This document shows positions 19,260-19,855 of a DNA stretch of 19,855 nt, piece after piece. The position numbers and the translations under genes are program-made. This stretch comes from Nitrospira sp. (GTDB lineage Bacteria > Nitrospirota > Thermodesulfovibrionia > Thermodesulfovibrionales > SM23-35). How positions within the stretch are numbered: the first letter of the stretch is position 1; every line of letters begins with the position of its first letter. Under the pieces are notes generated by a model. The model was given only the letters and a program-made list of their open reading frames with translations, was not told where the DNA came from and did not search any database. The stretch is taken from the NCBI GenBank assembly GCA_016873575.1, contig VGWY01000019.1:1-19855 (forward strand), in the 5' to 3' direction.

Positions 19260-19855
19260 CTATGAAAAATCTATTCTTGCTTTGCCTTTTAACCCTCTCA
19301 AGTCAGCAATTTCATCCTCATCCCAAATATTAAGAATTGCAGCTGTCTCTTTGGGAAATTTTGGAGAATCAGGCAAAGAGATTTTGGTTAATTTGTCTCT
19401 TATTGATTTCCCTATTTCCTGTAGCTTTTTCTGCTTTTCAGATGTCCACTTTATCTTTTTCGGAATCTCTTTTTTCATTACCTTGCTGAAATCTAATTGT
19501 TCACCTCTTTTTGCATTGAACATCGGTTCTGTTTCAAAGTAGACGAAATCCAGTAAACGGGGCAAAGATTCCATTCCCCACGCAGTCCAAATTCTATGCA
19601 AATAGTTTTCTAAATGGGTATCTACAGAGTAGGATGCAACTGATTCACAGACCATTAACCTTTTAATGCTTTTCTTGGAAGTGAAAGCCTCTTCTTCAAG
19701 CTTAATCCCCACTTGAGATAACACTTCATCAATTTCTGCCGTATAAGGGCCATATTTATAATAAATCCAATTAAGACCTGTGAAGATACTGCCGTTATCT
19801 CTGTAATATTCCAAATCAAGTAGATAGAGAAGTTTCGTAATCCTGACCTTGCCAA
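19260..19855 (-). CDS. Panacea (DUF4065)-domain antitoxin-like protein, 5' end beyond the window
   Basis: The open frame continues past the window edge, so the beginning is missing. The visible part starts KVRITKLLYLLDLEYYRDNG and continues IFTGLNWIYYKYGPYTAEID, the hallmark of the Panacea/DUF4065/SocA-like fold (KLLYLxD...G..xTG...Y.x.YGPxxxxI). A second helical part follows (ENYLHRIWTAWGMESLPRLL, a DFVYFETEPMF stretch, then Lys-rich KKEIPKKIKWTSEKQKKLQE) to the stop at 19260. Panacea domains act as antitoxins that bind and neutralise many unrelated toxin domains. About 198 codons are visible. The C-terminal extension beyond the domain may decide partner specificity. Confidence 0.78.
   Translation of the reverse strand, partial: GKVRITKLLYLLDLEYYRDNGSIFTGLNWIYYKYGPYTAEIDEVLSQVGIKLEEEAFTSKKSIKRLMVCESVASYSVDTHLENYLHRIWTAWGMESLPRLLDFVYFETEPMFNAKRGEQLDFSKVMKKEIPKKIKWTSEKQKKLQEIGKSIRDKLTKISLPDSPKFPKETAAILNIWDEDEIADLRGLKGKARIDFS

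Overview
The window is a moderately AT-rich bacterial chromosome segment. It is densely coded but heavily seeded with short interspersed repeats, some of them inside genes and inside an RNA regulatory element. Three features suggest a Nitrospirota/Thermodesulfovibrio-like or deltaproteobacterial-like lineage: in-frame NPPxSPFxKGG-type palindromic inserts, heptanucleotide tandem arrays, and CATTGCGAG...AATGACAG palindromes. This placement is inference from general knowledge of such genomes, not a database result. The outer-membrane TolC-like protein, the CrtC/AttH lipocalin-like protein with an FtsX/LolD-type transporter, and many Sec signal peptides indicate a Gram-negative-type envelope.

Left end (1-1650, minus strand): a B12 locus. 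A cobalamin riboswitch (about 1351-1612) is followed by a 40-codon signal-peptide ORF that is probably the decayed remnant of a larger gene, then cobU and the 5' part of cobT, which runs off the window. The riboswitch carries a heptanucleotide array and a perfect 14-bp hairpin, cobU carries a heptanucleotide array, and cobT carries a 37-codon in-frame palindromic insert.

1650-2035: no gene; two palindromic repeat elements. 2036-7647 (plus strand): a closely spaced five-gene cluster of a small unknown protein, two paralogous exported STN-domain plus beta-propeller proteins, a small exported protein between them, and a large exported NlpC/P60-like, NHL-propeller and triple fibronectin-III protein. 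It looks like an uncharacterised envelope or secreted system. 7648-7965: a MITE-like element and repeat debris between convergent genes.

7966-16189 (minus strand, transcribed right to left): a CrtC/AttH-like lipocalin gene split by a one-base frameshift, a LolD-type ABC ATPase overlapping a double-FtsX permease, a nicotinate phosphoribosyltransferase, an EamA-family transporter, and a TolC-like outer-membrane factor whose signal peptide is partly encoded by heptanucleotide repeats.

16331-17563 (plus strand): rarA, whose C-terminus meets a truncated DprA-like remnant head-on, as if one deletion removed both 3' ends. Right end (17781-19855, minus strand): two adjacent toxin-antitoxin-like modules. 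One is a small antitoxin with a PIN-domain toxin whose only well-placed start codon is ACG. The other is a Panacea-domain antitoxin-like protein followed by an unrecognised 240-residue partner, the best candidate for an undescribed system here.
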